NCBI RefSeq assembly: GCF_014203895.1
Contig: NZ_JACHJY010000018.1
Span: 1-64,000 of the forward strand
Reading direction: 5' to 3'
Length of the DNA stretch: 64,000 bases
DNA from: Streptomyces nymphaeiformis
GTDB taxonomy: Bacteria > Actinomycetota > Actinomycetes > Streptomycetales > Streptomycetaceae
Below the pieces are notes generated by a model. It saw only the letters and a list, made by a program, of their open reading frames with translations, ran no database searches and had not been told where the DNA came from. Shown here piece by piece: positions 49,561-57,954 of this stretch; within the stretch, counting starts at the first letter, position 1; each line of letters opens with the position of its first letter. The position numbers and the translations under genes were made by a program.

Positions 49561-49667
49561 CCCACCCCCCGTGTGGGCGATCGTCCCGCAGGGGCGAGGG
49601 GGTCCCCCCTGCTCGAGCGAAGCCGAGAGCTCGGGGGAGGGTGGGCACACGGGACGGCGCCCCCAGC
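49561..49667. repeat. Streptomyces-type interspersed palindromic repeat
   Basis: The stretch around 49604-49638 (CCCCCCTGCTCGAGCG then AAGCCGAGAGCTCGGGGG) is a palindromic motif I recall as dispersed in many Streptomyces intergenic regions. It is nested in larger inverted arms (CCCGTGTG near 49568, CACACGGG near 49647). The gap 49501-49793 otherwise contains no gene. Confidence 0.6.
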
Positions 49668-49685
49668 GGCGCCTCCGCGTTCCGC

Positions 49686-49735
49686 GCCTGGACCCGCACC
49701 CCGAGCGCGGCGCACGAGCCGGTGCGGGTCCAGGC
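49686..49735. terminator. 15-bp perfect hairpin before the pst promoter
   Basis: GCCTGGACCCGCACC (49686-49700) and GGTGCGGGTCCAGGC (49721-49735) are exact complements with a 20-base loop. It would isolate the ppk-CHAD-Nudix message from pstS. Confidence 0.65.
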
Positions 49736-49793
49736 TCGGGAGCCTCTGGCGCCACCGCCCGCCCAAGGGCCCCGCACCGGCGCTTCCGGCACG

Positions 49794-49837
49794 GTTCACT
49801 TGCCGTTCACCCTCCCCCGTCGACGGCTTCACCTGTT
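49794..49837 (+). promoter_or_regulatory. PHO-box array of the pst operon
   Basis: GTTCACTTGCC (49794) and GTTCACCCTCC (49805) are adjacent 11-base direct repeats matching the Streptomyces PhoP consensus. After one degenerate unit, CTTCACCTGTT (49827) falls exactly in the same 11-base phase. It stands 129-172 bases before the pstS start, with the likely -10 (CCTAATTT) just downstream. Confidence 0.88.
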
Positions 49838-49965
49838 CTGCCTAATTTCGGCCTTACACGGTGCACGGAGCACAGCGATGCACCCACCAACCGACACACG
49901 CCGCCGTAGAACGGTCAGGACATCACGGTCCGCGACAAGGCGGCTTCTGGAAGGAACACCCGAAA

Positions 49966-51108
49966 GTGAAGCTTTCGCGCAAGAACGGGCTTCGCGCCTC
50001 CGCGATCGGTGCCCTCGTCGTCTCCGGCGCATTCGTCCTCTCGGCGTGTGGCTCGGACAACAACACGGCGGCCCCGACCAAGGACTCCGGCACCAAGACC
50101 TCCGCCGCCGCGTCGAACATCGCGTGTGACGGTGCCAAGGGCCAGCTCCTCGCCGCCGGCTCCAGCGCGCAGAAGAACGCCATGGACCTGTGGGTCAAGA
50201 ACTTCCAGGCCGCGTGCTCCGGCGTCGAGGTCAACTACCAGGCCATCGGTTCCGGCGGCGGCATCACCAAGTTCAACCAGGGCCAGGTCACCTTCGCCGG
50301 CTCCGACTCCGCCCTGAAGCCCGAAGAGGTCACCGAGTCGCAGAAGGTCTGCAAGGGCGGCAAGGGCATCAACCTGCCGATGGTCGGCGGCCCCATCGCC
50401 ATCGGCTACAAGCTGGACGGCGTGGACAACCTCGTCCTGGACGCCCCCACCCTGGCCAAGATCTTCGACACGAAGATCACCAAGTGGAACGACCCGGCGA
50501 TCGCCAAGCTGAACCCGGGCGCCAAGCTCCCCGACACCACCATCCAGGCCTTCCACCGCTCGGACGAGTCGGGCACCACCCAGAACCTGGGCAAGTACCT
50601 CTCCGCCACGGCCCCGTCCGACTGGAAGTACGACCCGAAGACGAAGTCGTGGCCCGCCCCGGGCGGCCAGGCCGCCAACGGCTCCTCCGGCGTCGCCACC
50701 GCGGTCAAGGACGCCGAGGGCTCCATCGGCTACTTCGAGCTCTCCTACGCGACCGCCAACAAGATCTCCACGGTCAGCATCAACACCGGCGCCTCCGCCC
50801 CGGTCGCCGCGACCACCGAGAACGCCTCGAAGGCCATCGCCGCCGCCAAGGTCAAGGGCACCGGCAGCGACCTGGCCCTCTCCCTCGACTACACCACCAA
50901 GGCCGAGGGCGCCTACCCGATCACCCTGGTCACCTACGAGATCGCCTGCGACAAGGGCAACAAGGCGGACACCCTGCCGACCCTGAAGGCGTTCCTCACC
51001 TACACCGCCAGCGAGGAGGGCCAGAAGGTCCTCTCCGACGCCGGCTACGCCCCGCTCCCGGCCGAGATCGCGGCCAAGGTCCGCGCGATCGTCCCCACCC
51101 TGTCCTGA
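49966..51108 (+). CDS. pstS: Phosphate-binding lipoprotein PstS
   Basis: Captures phosphate outside the cell for the Pst transporter. The 380-residue precursor has a lipoprotein signal peptide with lipobox LSAC (C28). Next comes a Ser/Thr-rich linker, then the binding domain, with phosphate-contact segments AAGSSAQKNA, FAGSDSAL and HRSDESGTTQNL. GTG 49966 is the start. Expression is expected to be strongly PhoP-dependent through the PHO boxes upstream. Confidence 0.96.
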   Translation: MKLSRKNGLRASAIGALVVSGAFVLSACGSDNNTAAPTKDSGTKTSAAASNIACDGAKGQLLAAGSSAQKNAMDLWVKNFQAACSGVEVNYQAIGSGGGITKFNQGQVTFAGSDSALKPEEVTESQKVCKGGKGINLPMVGGPIAIGYKLDGVDNLVLDAPTLAKIFDTKITKWNDPAIAKLNPGAKLPDTTIQAFHRSDESGTTQNLGKYLSATAPSDWKYDPKTKSWPAPGGQAANGSSGVATAVKDAEGSIGYFELSYATANKISTVSINTGASAPVAATTENASKAIAAAKVKGTGSDLALSLDYTTKAEGAYPITLVTYEIACDKGNKADTLPTLKAFLTYTASEEGQKVLSDAGYAPLPAEIAAKVRAIVPTLS

Positions 51109-51232
51109 CCCCCGGCCGGGCCCGGCCCCTCACCCTCCCGTGGAGGGGCCGGCCCCGGCATCCGGTGCACCGCCGCCAGGGCCCCCGCACCCCCGCAAGG
51201 GACGTACGGGACCCGCAGACCGGAGAAAACCG

Positions 51233-52207
51233 ATGGCTACCATCTCACCCGACATACAGAGGAGCCGGCGCGCCAAGAGCGCGACCCGCCCGGGCGACCG
51301 CATCTTCAGCGGTCTGTCCAAGGGCTCCGGCATCACCCTCCTCGTGATCATGGCCGCGATCGCGGTCTTCCTCACCTACCGTGCCGCCCTCGCCATCTCG
51401 GAGGACAGCACGAACTTCTTCACCACCTTCGAGTGGAACCCGGCGAACACCCCGCCGGTCTTCGGCATCGCCGTCCTCGCCTTCGGCACCCTGGTCTCCT
51501 CGGTCATCGCGATGGTCATCGCCGTGCCCGTCGCGATCGGGATCGCCCTCTTCATCTCGCACTACGCCCCGCGCAAGCTGGCCAAGCCGCTCGCGTACGT
51601 CGTCGACCTGCTCGCCGCCGTGCCCAGCATCATCTACGGCCTCTGGGGCGCGATCTTCCTCGTCCCGTACCTGGACGGCCTCAACAAGTGGCTCGACCAG
51701 TTCATGGGCTGGACGTACATCTTCGACAAGTCCCAGGACGGCGTCGCCCGCAACCTCTTCACCGTGGGCATCCTCCTGGCGATCATGATCCTCCCGATCA
51801 TCACCAACGTGACCCGCGAGGTCTTCCTCCAGGTCCCGAAGATGCACGAGGAAGCCGCCCTCGCCCTCGGCGCCACGCGCTGGGAGGTCATCCGCATGTC
51901 GGTGCTGCCCTTCGGCCGCTCCGGCATCATCTCCGCCTCCATGCTGGGCCTCGGCCGCGCACTCGGCGAGACCATGGCCGTCGCCGTGGTCCTCTCCCCC
52001 AGCTTCGTCATCTCGGGCCACCTGCTCGACCCGGGCGGCGGCACCTTCGCGCAGAACATCGCCGCCAAGTTCAACGAGGCCAACGAGTTCGGCCGTGACG
52101 CGCTCATCGCCTCCGGTCTCGTCCTCTTCGCCATCACCCTGCTGGTCAACGGCGCCGCCCGCTGGATCATCGGCCGCCGCAAGGAGTACTCGGGGGCAGC
52201 GGCATGA
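51233..52207 (+). CDS. pstC: Phosphate ABC transporter permease PstC
   Basis: A 324-residue inner-membrane permease with about six helices. The cytoplasmic coupling loop is EEAALALGATRWEVIRMSVLP, quoted as AALALGATRWEVIRMSV. It starts at ATG 51233 after CGGAGAAAA, 124 bases behind pstS; the gap holds GGAGGGGCC-type inverted stretches that may lower downstream expression relative to pstS. Its stop overlaps pstA. Confidence 0.95.
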   Translation: MATISPDIQRSRRAKSATRPGDRIFSGLSKGSGITLLVIMAAIAVFLTYRAALAISEDSTNFFTTFEWNPANTPPVFGIAVLAFGTLVSSVIAMVIAVPVAIGIALFISHYAPRKLAKPLAYVVDLLAAVPSIIYGLWGAIFLVPYLDGLNKWLDQFMGWTYIFDKSQDGVARNLFTVGILLAIMILPIITNVTREVFLQVPKMHEEAALALGATRWEVIRMSVLPFGRSGIISASMLGLGRALGETMAVAVVLSPSFVISGHLLDPGGGTFAQNIAAKFNEANEFGRDALIASGLVLFAITLLVNGAARWIIGRRKEYSGAAA

Positions 52208-53280
52208 GCCACGCCATACAGGAACGTCCGGTCTCGGTGGCCCCGCGCCGCGACCCCCTCTCGCACGCCCGGCTCCCCCGCTGGACCCCGGCCGCCATCG
52301 CCGCCGGCTCCATCGCCGCGGGCATCGGCATCGGCCTCGGCGCCGGCTGGCACAGCAAGGTCCAGTGGGGCCTGATCGCCGCGCTGCTCTTCGTCCTCGT
52401 CACCTTCGCCGTGACCACCAAGGTCGAGGGCCGCCGCCAGGCCAAGGACCGCGTCGCCACCAGCCTCGTCTGGGTGTGCTTCGTCCTCGCCGTGATCCCG
52501 CTGGTCTCCCTCGCCTGGGTCACGATCAGCAAGGGCGCGCAGGTCCTCGACCTCTACTTCCTGACCCACTCGATGAACGGCGTCCTCGACGCCGAGGCCG
52601 GCGGCGGCGTCTACCACGCGCTGCTCGGCACCATCGAGCAGGTCGGCATCGCGACCCTGATCGCCGCGCCGATCGGCCTCCTGACCGCCGTCTACCTCGT
52701 CGAGTACGCCGGCGGCGGCAGGCTCGCCAAGGCCGTCACCTTCTTCGTCGACGTCATGACGGGCATCCCGTCGATCGTCGCCGGCCTCTTCATCCTCGCC
52801 ACCTGGAACCTGATCCTGGGCTTCGGCCCCTCCGGTTTCGCCGGCGCGATGGCCCTCGCCATCCTGATGATGCCGGTCGTGGTCCGCTCCACCGAGGAGA
52901 TGCTCAAGCTCGTCCCGAACGAGCTCCGCGAGGCCTCCCTCGCCCTCGGCATCCCCAAGTGGCGCACCATCCTGAAGGTGGTCCTGCCCACCGCGATCGG
53001 CGGCATCACCACGGGCGTCATGCTCGCGGTCGCCCGCATCACCGGTGAGACGGCCCCGGTCCTGCTCCTCGTGTTCGGTACGAAGCTGATCAACCCGAAC
53101 CCCTTCGAAGGCGCCCAGTCCTCCCTGCCGCTCTACGTGTACGAGCAGTACGCGGTCGGCACCGACGCCGCCGTGGCCCGCGCCTGGGCCGCCGCGCTCG
53201 TCCTGATCGCCTTCGTCATGATCCTCAACATGGTGGCCCGCGGCATCGCCCGCTGGAAGGCCCCGAAGACCGGCCGCTGA
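52204..53280 (+). CDS. pstA: Phosphate ABC transporter permease PstA
   Basis: A 358-residue permease partner of PstC, with about seven helices. The N-terminal about 90 residues add extra hydrophilic and hydrophobic sequence before the usual PstA core (KGAQVLDLYFLTHSM onward). The coupling loop is REASLALGIPKWRTILKVVLP, quoted as ASLALGIPKWRTILKV. ATGA overlap with pstC. Confidence 0.95.
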   Translation: MSHAIQERPVSVAPRRDPLSHARLPRWTPAAIAAGSIAAGIGIGLGAGWHSKVQWGLIAALLFVLVTFAVTTKVEGRRQAKDRVATSLVWVCFVLAVIPLVSLAWVTISKGAQVLDLYFLTHSMNGVLDAEAGGGVYHALLGTIEQVGIATLIAAPIGLLTAVYLVEYAGGGRLAKAVTFFVDVMTGIPSIVAGLFILATWNLILGFGPSGFAGAMALAILMMPVVVRSTEEMLKLVPNELREASLALGIPKWRTILKVVLPTAIGGITTGVMLAVARITGETAPVLLLVFGTKLINPNPFEGAQSSLPLYVYEQYAVGTDAAVARAWAAALVLIAFVMILNMVARGIARWKAPKTGR

Positions 53281-53305
53281 CGCGGCACTCTGGAAGTGAA
53301 TTGAT

Positions 53306-54082
53306 ATGGCCAAGCGAATCGACGTCAGCGGCCTCTCCGCCTACTACGGCGCCCACAAGGCGATCGACGACATCTCGATGACCGTCGAGCCCCGCTCCGT
53401 GACGGCCTTCATCGGCCCGTCCGGCTGCGGCAAGTCCACCTTCCTGCGCACCCTGAACCGCATGCACGAGGTCACCCCCGGCGGCCGCGTCGAGGGCAAG
53501 GTGATGCTCGACGACGAGAACCTGTACGGGACGAACGTCGACCCGGTCGCCGTGCGCCGCACGGTCGGCATGGTCTTCCAGCGCCCGAACCCCTTCCCCA
53601 CCATGTCGATCTTCGACAACGTGGCGGCGGGCCTGCGCCTCAACGGCAAGTACAAGAAGTCCGAGCTCAGCGACATCGTCGAGCGGTCCCTCAAGGGCGC
53701 CAACCTCTGGAACGAGGTCAAGGACCGCCTGAACAAGCCGGGCTCCGGCCTCTCCGGCGGCCAGCAGCAGCGCCTGTGCATCGCCCGCGCCATCGCGGTC
53801 GAGCCGGACGTCCTGCTGATGGACGAGCCCTGCTCCGCCCTCGACCCGATCTCCACCCTCGCCATCGAGGACCTGATCGGCGAGCTGAAGGAGCGCTTCA
53901 CGATCGTCATCGTGACGCACAACATGCAGCAGGCGGCCCGCGTCTCGGACCGTACGGCCTTCTTCAACCTGGCGGCCGTCGGCCAACCCGGCAAGCTGAT
54001 CGAGCTGGACGACACCGAGCGCATCTTCTCCAACCCGAGCGTCCAGGCGACCGAGGACTACATCTCCGGCCGCTTCGGATAA
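53306..54082 (+). CDS. pstB: Phosphate ABC transporter ATPase PstB
   Basis: A 258-residue ATPase that powers PstCA. Walker A is GPSGCGKST (about residues 38-46), signature LSGGQQQRLCIARA, Walker B VLLMDEPCSALDP, H-loop VTHNMQQAARVSD. It is 25 bases after pstA, with a short ribosome site (GGAAGTG). phoU is not in this operon. Confidence 0.97.
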   Translation: MAKRIDVSGLSAYYGAHKAIDDISMTVEPRSVTAFIGPSGCGKSTFLRTLNRMHEVTPGGRVEGKVMLDDENLYGTNVDPVAVRRTVGMVFQRPNPFPTMSIFDNVAAGLRLNGKYKKSELSDIVERSLKGANLWNEVKDRLNKPGSGLSGGQQQRLCIARAIAVEPDVLLMDEPCSALDPISTLAIEDLIGELKERFTIVIVTHNMQQAARVSDRTAFFNLAAVGQPGKLIELDDTERIFSNPSVQATEDYISGRFG

Positions 54083-54087
54083 GACCC

Positions 54088-54158
54088 GTCTTGTGGTGCT
54101 GCATGGCGGTGCCACCACAAGACGAAGGGCCCGGCTCCCCCACAGGGGAGCCGGGCCC
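54088..54158. terminator. Double hairpin between pstB and pit
   Basis: Two stems in series: GTCTTGTGGTG with CACCACAAGAC (54088-54123), and GGGCCCGGCTCCCC with GGGGAGCCGGGCCC (54127-54158). The genes on both sides converge, so it is probably bidirectional. Confidence 0.9.
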
Positions 54159-54190
54159 AACCATTTCCCGGGGGACCCGGTGCGGGGGTC

Positions 54191-55189
54191 CTACCCGAAC
54201 AGCAGCTGCACCACGTAGTAGCTCGCGGCAGCGACCAGCGCCGCCGCCGGCATCGTGATGAACCAGCCCATCACGATGTTCTTCGCGACGCCCCAGCGGA
54301 CCGCGTTGACGCGCTTGGTGGCGCCCACACCCATGATCGCCGAGGTGATGACGTGCGTCGTGGAGATCGGCGCCTTGAAGACGTACGCCGTGGTGAACAT
54401 GATCGCCGCGCCGGTGGTCTCGGCCGCGAAGCCCTGCGGCGGGTCGAGCTCGATGATCTTGCGGCCGAGGGTCCTCATGATCCGCCAGCCACCCGCGTAC
54501 GTACCGAGCGAGAGCATCACGGCACAGGAGATCTTCACCCATACCGGGATCGGGGCGTCGGCACTCTGCACGTCGCCGATGACCAGGGCCATCACCACGA
54601 TGCCCATCGTCTTCTGCGCGTCCTGGAGGCCGTGGCCGAGCGCCATGCCGGCCGCCGAGACGGTCTGTGCGATACGGAAGCCGCGCTTGGCCTTGTGCGG
54701 GTTGGACCTGCGGAACATCCACAGGATCACGGTCATCACCAGGTAACCGGCGATGAGGCCGACCACCGGCGAGAGGAACATCGGGATGACGACCTTGTCG
54801 ATGACGCCGGACCAGATGACCCCCGTGCCACCCGCGAGCGCCGCGCCCACCATGCCGCCGAAGAGCGCGTGCGAGGAGGACGAGGGAAGACCGAAGTACC
54901 AGGTGATCAGGTTCCAGACGATCGCGCCCAGGAGCGCGGCGAAGAGGATGCCCATCCCCTTGTCGCCGGTCGGCGTCTCGATCAGGCCCTTGCTGACGGT
55001 GTGGGCGACGCCGCTGCCGAAGAAGGCACCCGCCAGGTTCATGACGGCCGCCATCGCCAGCGCCGCCCGGGGGGTCAGCGCCCGGGTCGACACCGAGGTG
55101 GCGATGGCGTTGGCGGAATCGTGGAAGCCGTTCGTATACGTGAAGCCGAGCGCGACACCGATGGTCACGATCAGAGCGAAGGTGTCCAC
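54191..55189 (-). CDS. Low-affinity inorganic phosphate transporter (PitH type)
   Basis: A 332-residue PiT-family transporter that moves metal-phosphate with protons. The two PiT repeats are visible: TYTNGFHDSANAIAT with FGLPSSSSHALFGG, and GLQDAQKTMGIV with FKAPISTTHVITSA. It has about ten helices. It lies 5 bases downstream of the DUF47 gene on the same strand. In Streptomyces this corresponds by position to pitH2. Confidence 0.93.
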   Translation of the reverse strand: MDTFALIVTIGVALGFTYTNGFHDSANAIATSVSTRALTPRAALAMAAVMNLAGAFFGSGVAHTVSKGLIETPTGDKGMGILFAALLGAIVWNLITWYFGLPSSSSHALFGGMVGAALAGGTGVIWSGVIDKVVIPMFLSPVVGLIAGYLVMTVILWMFRRSNPHKAKRGFRIAQTVSAAGMALGHGLQDAQKTMGIVVMALVIGDVQSADAPIPVWVKISCAVMLSLGTYAGGWRIMRTLGRKIIELDPPQGFAAETTGAAIMFTTAYVFKAPISTTHVITSAIMGVGATKRVNAVRWGVAKNIVMGWFITMPAAALVAAASYYVVQLLFG

Positions 55190-55194
55190 GAAGC

Positions 55195-55815
55195 TCAGGA
55201 CTCCTTGACCGCGATGGTCTCCACCGTGTTGGCCACGTGCTCGAAGGCGTCGGCCGCCTCTTCCAGCACATCCACGACCTGCTTGAGCTTCAGCACCTCG
55301 ATGGCGTCGTACTTGCCGTTGAAGAGGTGGGCGAGCAGCTTGCGGTGGATCTGGTCCGCCTGGTTCTCGAGACGGTTGACCTCGATCCAGTACTCGGTGA
55401 GGTTCGCCATCGTCCGCAGGTTCGGCATGGCCTCGGCGGTCAGTTCCGCCGCACGGGCCAGGACCTCGATCTGCTGCTCGACACCCTTGGGGAGCTCTTC
55501 GATGTTGTAGAGGACGACCAGGTCGACGGCCTCTTCCATGAAGTCCATGATGTCGTCGAGGGACGAAGCGAGGGAGTAGATGTCCTCGCGGTCGAACGGC
55601 GTGATGAAGGAGGAGTTCAGCTGGTGGAAGATCGCGTGGGTGGCGTCGTCACCGGCGTGCTCCGCTGCCCGCATCCGCTCCGCGATCTCGGCCCGGGCGG
55701 AAGGCTCCGCTCCGAGCAGTTCCATCAGGAGCTTGGAGCCCGTGACGATGTTGTCCGCGGACGCGGCGAACATGTCGTAGAAGCTCGTCTCCCTGGGGGT
55801 CAGACGAAATCGCAC
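55195..55815 (-). CDS. DUF47 (PhoU-like) Pit accessory protein
   Basis: A 206-residue helical protein of the PhoU-like DUF47 family (LTPRETSFYDMFAASADNI at the start, with repeated Asp/Glu-rich metal-binding helices such as EDIYSLASSLDDIMDFMEEA). These proteins act with PiT transporters. It is the first gene of the two-gene unit. Confidence 0.92.
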   Translation of the reverse strand: MRFRLTPRETSFYDMFAASADNIVTGSKLLMELLGAEPSARAEIAERMRAAEHAGDDATHAIFHQLNSSFITPFDREDIYSLASSLDDIMDFMEEAVDLVVLYNIEELPKGVEQQIEVLARAAELTAEAMPNLRTMANLTEYWIEVNRLENQADQIHRKLLAHLFNGKYDAIEVLKLKQVVDVLEEAADAFEHVANTVETIAVKES

Positions 55816-55908
55816 GTGAGGTCCTCGGGGTGCTGGAATTCGGTCAGGCTGATGCTAGGCGCATCATCCGGCCACGGCTAACCGGCGTCTCTCAGTGTCG
55901 CCCATCAG

Positions 55909-55919
55909 GCACAGTGAAC
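55909..55919 (-). promoter_or_regulatory. Single PHO-box half site before DUF47-pit
   Basis: On the minus strand GTTCACTGTGC matches one 11-base PhoP unit; the next 11 bases (CTGATGGGCGA) match poorly. It lies 94 bases before the DUF47 start. PhoP control of pitH2 is known in Streptomyces, but a lone unit is weak evidence. Confidence 0.35.
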
Positions 55920-55958
55920 TGCAGCGGGCCCCCGCCCGGACCGGCGGGGATCGGTACC

Positions 55959-55985
55959 ATATACCCACGAGGGGTATACCACCCC
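55959..55985. promoter_or_regulatory. CsoR operator
   Basis: TATACCC (55960-55966) and GGGTATA (55972-55978) form an inverted repeat, overlapped by a second GGGGTATACCACCCC symmetry. This matches the G/C-tract plus TATA form of actinobacterial CsoR sites. It stands 25-50 bases before the csoR start. Confidence 0.8.
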
Positions 55986-56009
55986 TTATCTGGACAACGG
56001 GAGGACGCG

Positions 56010-56375
56010 ATGACGACCACCGAGACGGACCAGGTCACCCCCGATTCCGTCGGGGCCGTCGAGCCGGCCGACCACGCGCACGGACACGATCACGGCGTGC
56101 ACGGCTACCACAAGCAGAAGGACGAACACCTCAAGCGGCTGCGCCGGATCGAGGGCCAGATCCGGGGCCTCCAGCGCATGGTCGACGAGGACGTCTACTG
56201 CATCGACATACTCACGCAGGTCTCCGCCTCGACGAAGGCGCTCCAGTCCTTCGCCCTCCAGCTCCTGGAGGAGCACCTGCGGCACTGCGTCGCGGACGCG
56301 GCGGCCACCGGCTCGGGCATCGACGAGAAGGTCGAGGAGGCCACGAAGGCCATCGCCCGCATGCTGCGCACCTGA
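56010..56375 (+). CDS. csoR: Copper-sensing repressor CsoR
   Basis: A 121-residue copper(I) sensor that leaves DNA when loaded. The Cu ligands are in place: C64 (VYCIDIL), H89 and C93 (EEHLRHC), with the canonical 25- and 4-residue spacings. The core is LKRLRRIEGQIRGLQRMVDE. A His-rich N-terminal extension (HAHGHDHGVHGYH, residues 22-34) could add metal binding. It is autoregulated through the operator upstream. No copper ATPase or chaperone is next to it. Confidence 0.94.
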   Translation: MTTTETDQVTPDSVGAVEPADHAHGHDHGVHGYHKQKDEHLKRLRRIEGQIRGLQRMVDEDVYCIDILTQVSASTKALQSFALQLLEEHLRHCVADAAATGSGIDEKVEEATKAIARMLRT

Positions 56376-56407
56376 GGCGGACGGGGCGGGGGCGGACCGT
56401 CACGGTC

Positions 56408-56522
56408 AGCGCCCTCCCCGTCCGGCGGGGCGCACCGCACCTTCGGCGCCTCTCCCCGTCCGGCGGGGCGCACCGTACCTTCGGTGTCCCTCCGCGGCCG
56501 GCGGGCCGGACCGTACCGTCAG
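56408..56522 (+). repeat. Three imperfect ~38-bp tandem repeats after csoR
   Basis: Units start near 56408, 56447 and 56485. Each contains CCGTCCGGCGGGGCGCACCG or a variant, then ACCTTCGG. The third is more divergent and reaches the stop of the next minus-strand gene. Each unit can form a small CCGTCCGGCGGGG hairpin. Confidence 0.7.
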
Positions 56523-56704
56523 TCCGCCTCCGCCGCCCGCTCCGCCTCCACCCTCAGCACCTCGTCGATCCGGTCGGCGCTGAGCCTCTCCCCGTCCGCG
56601 GCCGACGCCGCGATGATCAGCTCGCCGCAGAGCTCGATCTCGGCGAGGGCGACGCAGTCCGGGTCTGCGGGCACGGTTGCTGTACCGGGCGGGGCCACGC
56701 GCAT
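56519..56704 (-). CDS. Small conserved hypothetical protein
   Basis: A 61-residue protein from ATG 56704 (MRVAPPGTATVPADPDC). Its centre is VALAEIELCGELIIAASAA and its end is DRIDEVLRVEAERAA. An in-frame ATG at 56779 would give 86 residues. The composition is acidic and helical, with no membrane segment. I recall similar short proteins in other Streptomyces at this place; function unknown. Confidence 0.65.
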   Translation of the reverse strand: MRVAPPGTATVPADPDCVALAEIELCGELIIAASAADGERLSADRIDEVLRVEAERAAEAD

Positions 56705-56825
56705 CCACCTCTTCCTGCCGGCGTCGGTCTCCCAACGGCATCCCAGCGTAGGGACGGGCCCACGCACCGCGCATGACACGTCTGGACCATTTGCCGATGG
56801 TCCGTGCCGCCACCGGGCCGCCGCG

Positions 56826-57668
56826 TCAGGTCTCGATCTTCCCGGCGTAGATGTCGCGGTGGTCCGGCAGCGTCACCTCGACGGGGACCCCGAAGCCGTA
56901 CAGCAGCGTCGTCGAGGCCACCGCGACGATCCGGCCCTGGTTGCTGAAGCTGAACTGGTGGCGCACCTTCCGCAGCCGCCCCTCCGCGTCGAGGTACGCG
57001 TCGAAGGGCACCGTGTCCTTGGCGAACCCTTTCGCCGCCGCGGCCAGCGCCCCGCGCAGCTGCGGCGAGGCGGCCCGGGCGGCGTGCGCGATGTCGGCGA
57101 CCCCCCGGTAGTGGCTGACTTTCACCCCTGCCAGATCGACCTCGCCGAGGTACGCGACCTCACGGACGCCCCGCAGCAGCTCCGCCGCGGCGGCCGGGTC
57201 GGTGGCCCCGCCGGTGACGAGGTTCCCGTCGTCGAGGGTGGTGGTGTCGACGCGGACCCACTTGTCGGCGGGCACTCCGGCGCCCCGGTTCTTCATGTAG
57301 AGCGCGCCGGGGGTGAGGAGCTCGGTGATCGGCCGGTGCTCGCTCGCCCCCGCGGGGTCCTTCGGCAGCAGCACCTGGAGCCGCCCGGTGCTGCGCCGGA
57401 AGTCGTAGCCGCCCTCGCCCCTGATGGTGACCCGGGTCCCGCCGGAGGCCATCTCCATGGAGGTGCTGGCCTTGGAGGTGCCGGCCCTCGCCAGCGCGTC
57501 GGCGGCGTTCCGTACGGCGAGGGCGGGGTCGGCCGCCGGCTTCGGGTCCCCGGGTGCGGCGCAGCCCGTGACCGCCGCGGCCGTGACGAGGGAGCCGACC
57601 AGGACGGCGGTGACGGCGAACGCCCCGCTCCCCGAACCCCGCGGACGCCCGTACCCCTGCTCCACCAT
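56826..57668 (-). CDS. Lipoprotein, LppX/LprG-like fold
   Basis: A 280-residue exported lipoprotein. The signal peptide ends in a lipobox-like VTGC near residue 35. The mature part resembles mycobacterial LppX/LprAFG carriers of lipids (STSMEMASGGTRVTIRGEGG, DKWVRVDTTTLDD, VPFDAYLDAEGRLRKVRHQF). This is a beta-sheet-and-helix half barrel with a hydrophobic cavity in known members. It may move lipids in the envelope or act as a sensor. It is a single gene on the minus strand. Confidence 0.82.
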   Translation of the reverse strand: MVEQGYGRPRGSGSGAFAVTAVLVGSLVTAAAVTGCAAPGDPKPAADPALAVRNAADALARAGTSKASTSMEMASGGTRVTIRGEGGYDFRRSTGRLQVLLPKDPAGASEHRPITELLTPGALYMKNRGAGVPADKWVRVDTTTLDDGNLVTGGATDPAAAAELLRGVREVAYLGEVDLAGVKVSHYRGVADIAHAARAASPQLRGALAAAAKGFAKDTVPFDAYLDAEGRLRKVRHQFSFSNQGRIVAVASTTLLYGFGVPVEVTLPDHRDIYAGKIET

Positions 57669-57798
57669 CGCCGCCAACCCCCAACGCCTCACCGCTGTTT
57701 GCCCGGGACCCGCGCCTCCCCGGGACCCGCGGGTCCGGGGACACCCGCCCCGCATAACGACGGTGGGGGCGTGCCGTCACGCGCAGTACGGTGGTGGG

Positions 57799-57954
57799 GT
57801 GCACGCCCAGGGTTCCTCCCACACCACGACGACGACGGAGCGCGGCTCGTTCGCGCTGGCACGGTGCAGCTGCGGCTGGACGGGCCCGGCCCGCAGATCC
57901 CGCGACAAGGCCCGTACGGACGCGGCGGAGCACCTCCGTACCAGCGGCTCCTAG
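57799..57954 (+). CDS. Small protein with Cys-x-Cys-Gly-Trp motif
   Basis: A 51-residue protein from GTG 57799. It has a Thr-rich start (SSHTTTTTERGSF), then ARCSCGWTGPARRSRDKARTDAAEH. The CxCGW motif followed by spaced basic residues and a His looks like a small zinc-binding element (C-x-C ... H). Codon usage is typical of the genome. It overlaps the convergent PAP2 gene by 4 bases. Function unknown. Confidence 0.6.
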   Translation: MHAQGSSHTTTTTERGSFALARCSCGWTGPARRSRDKARTDAAEHLRTSGS

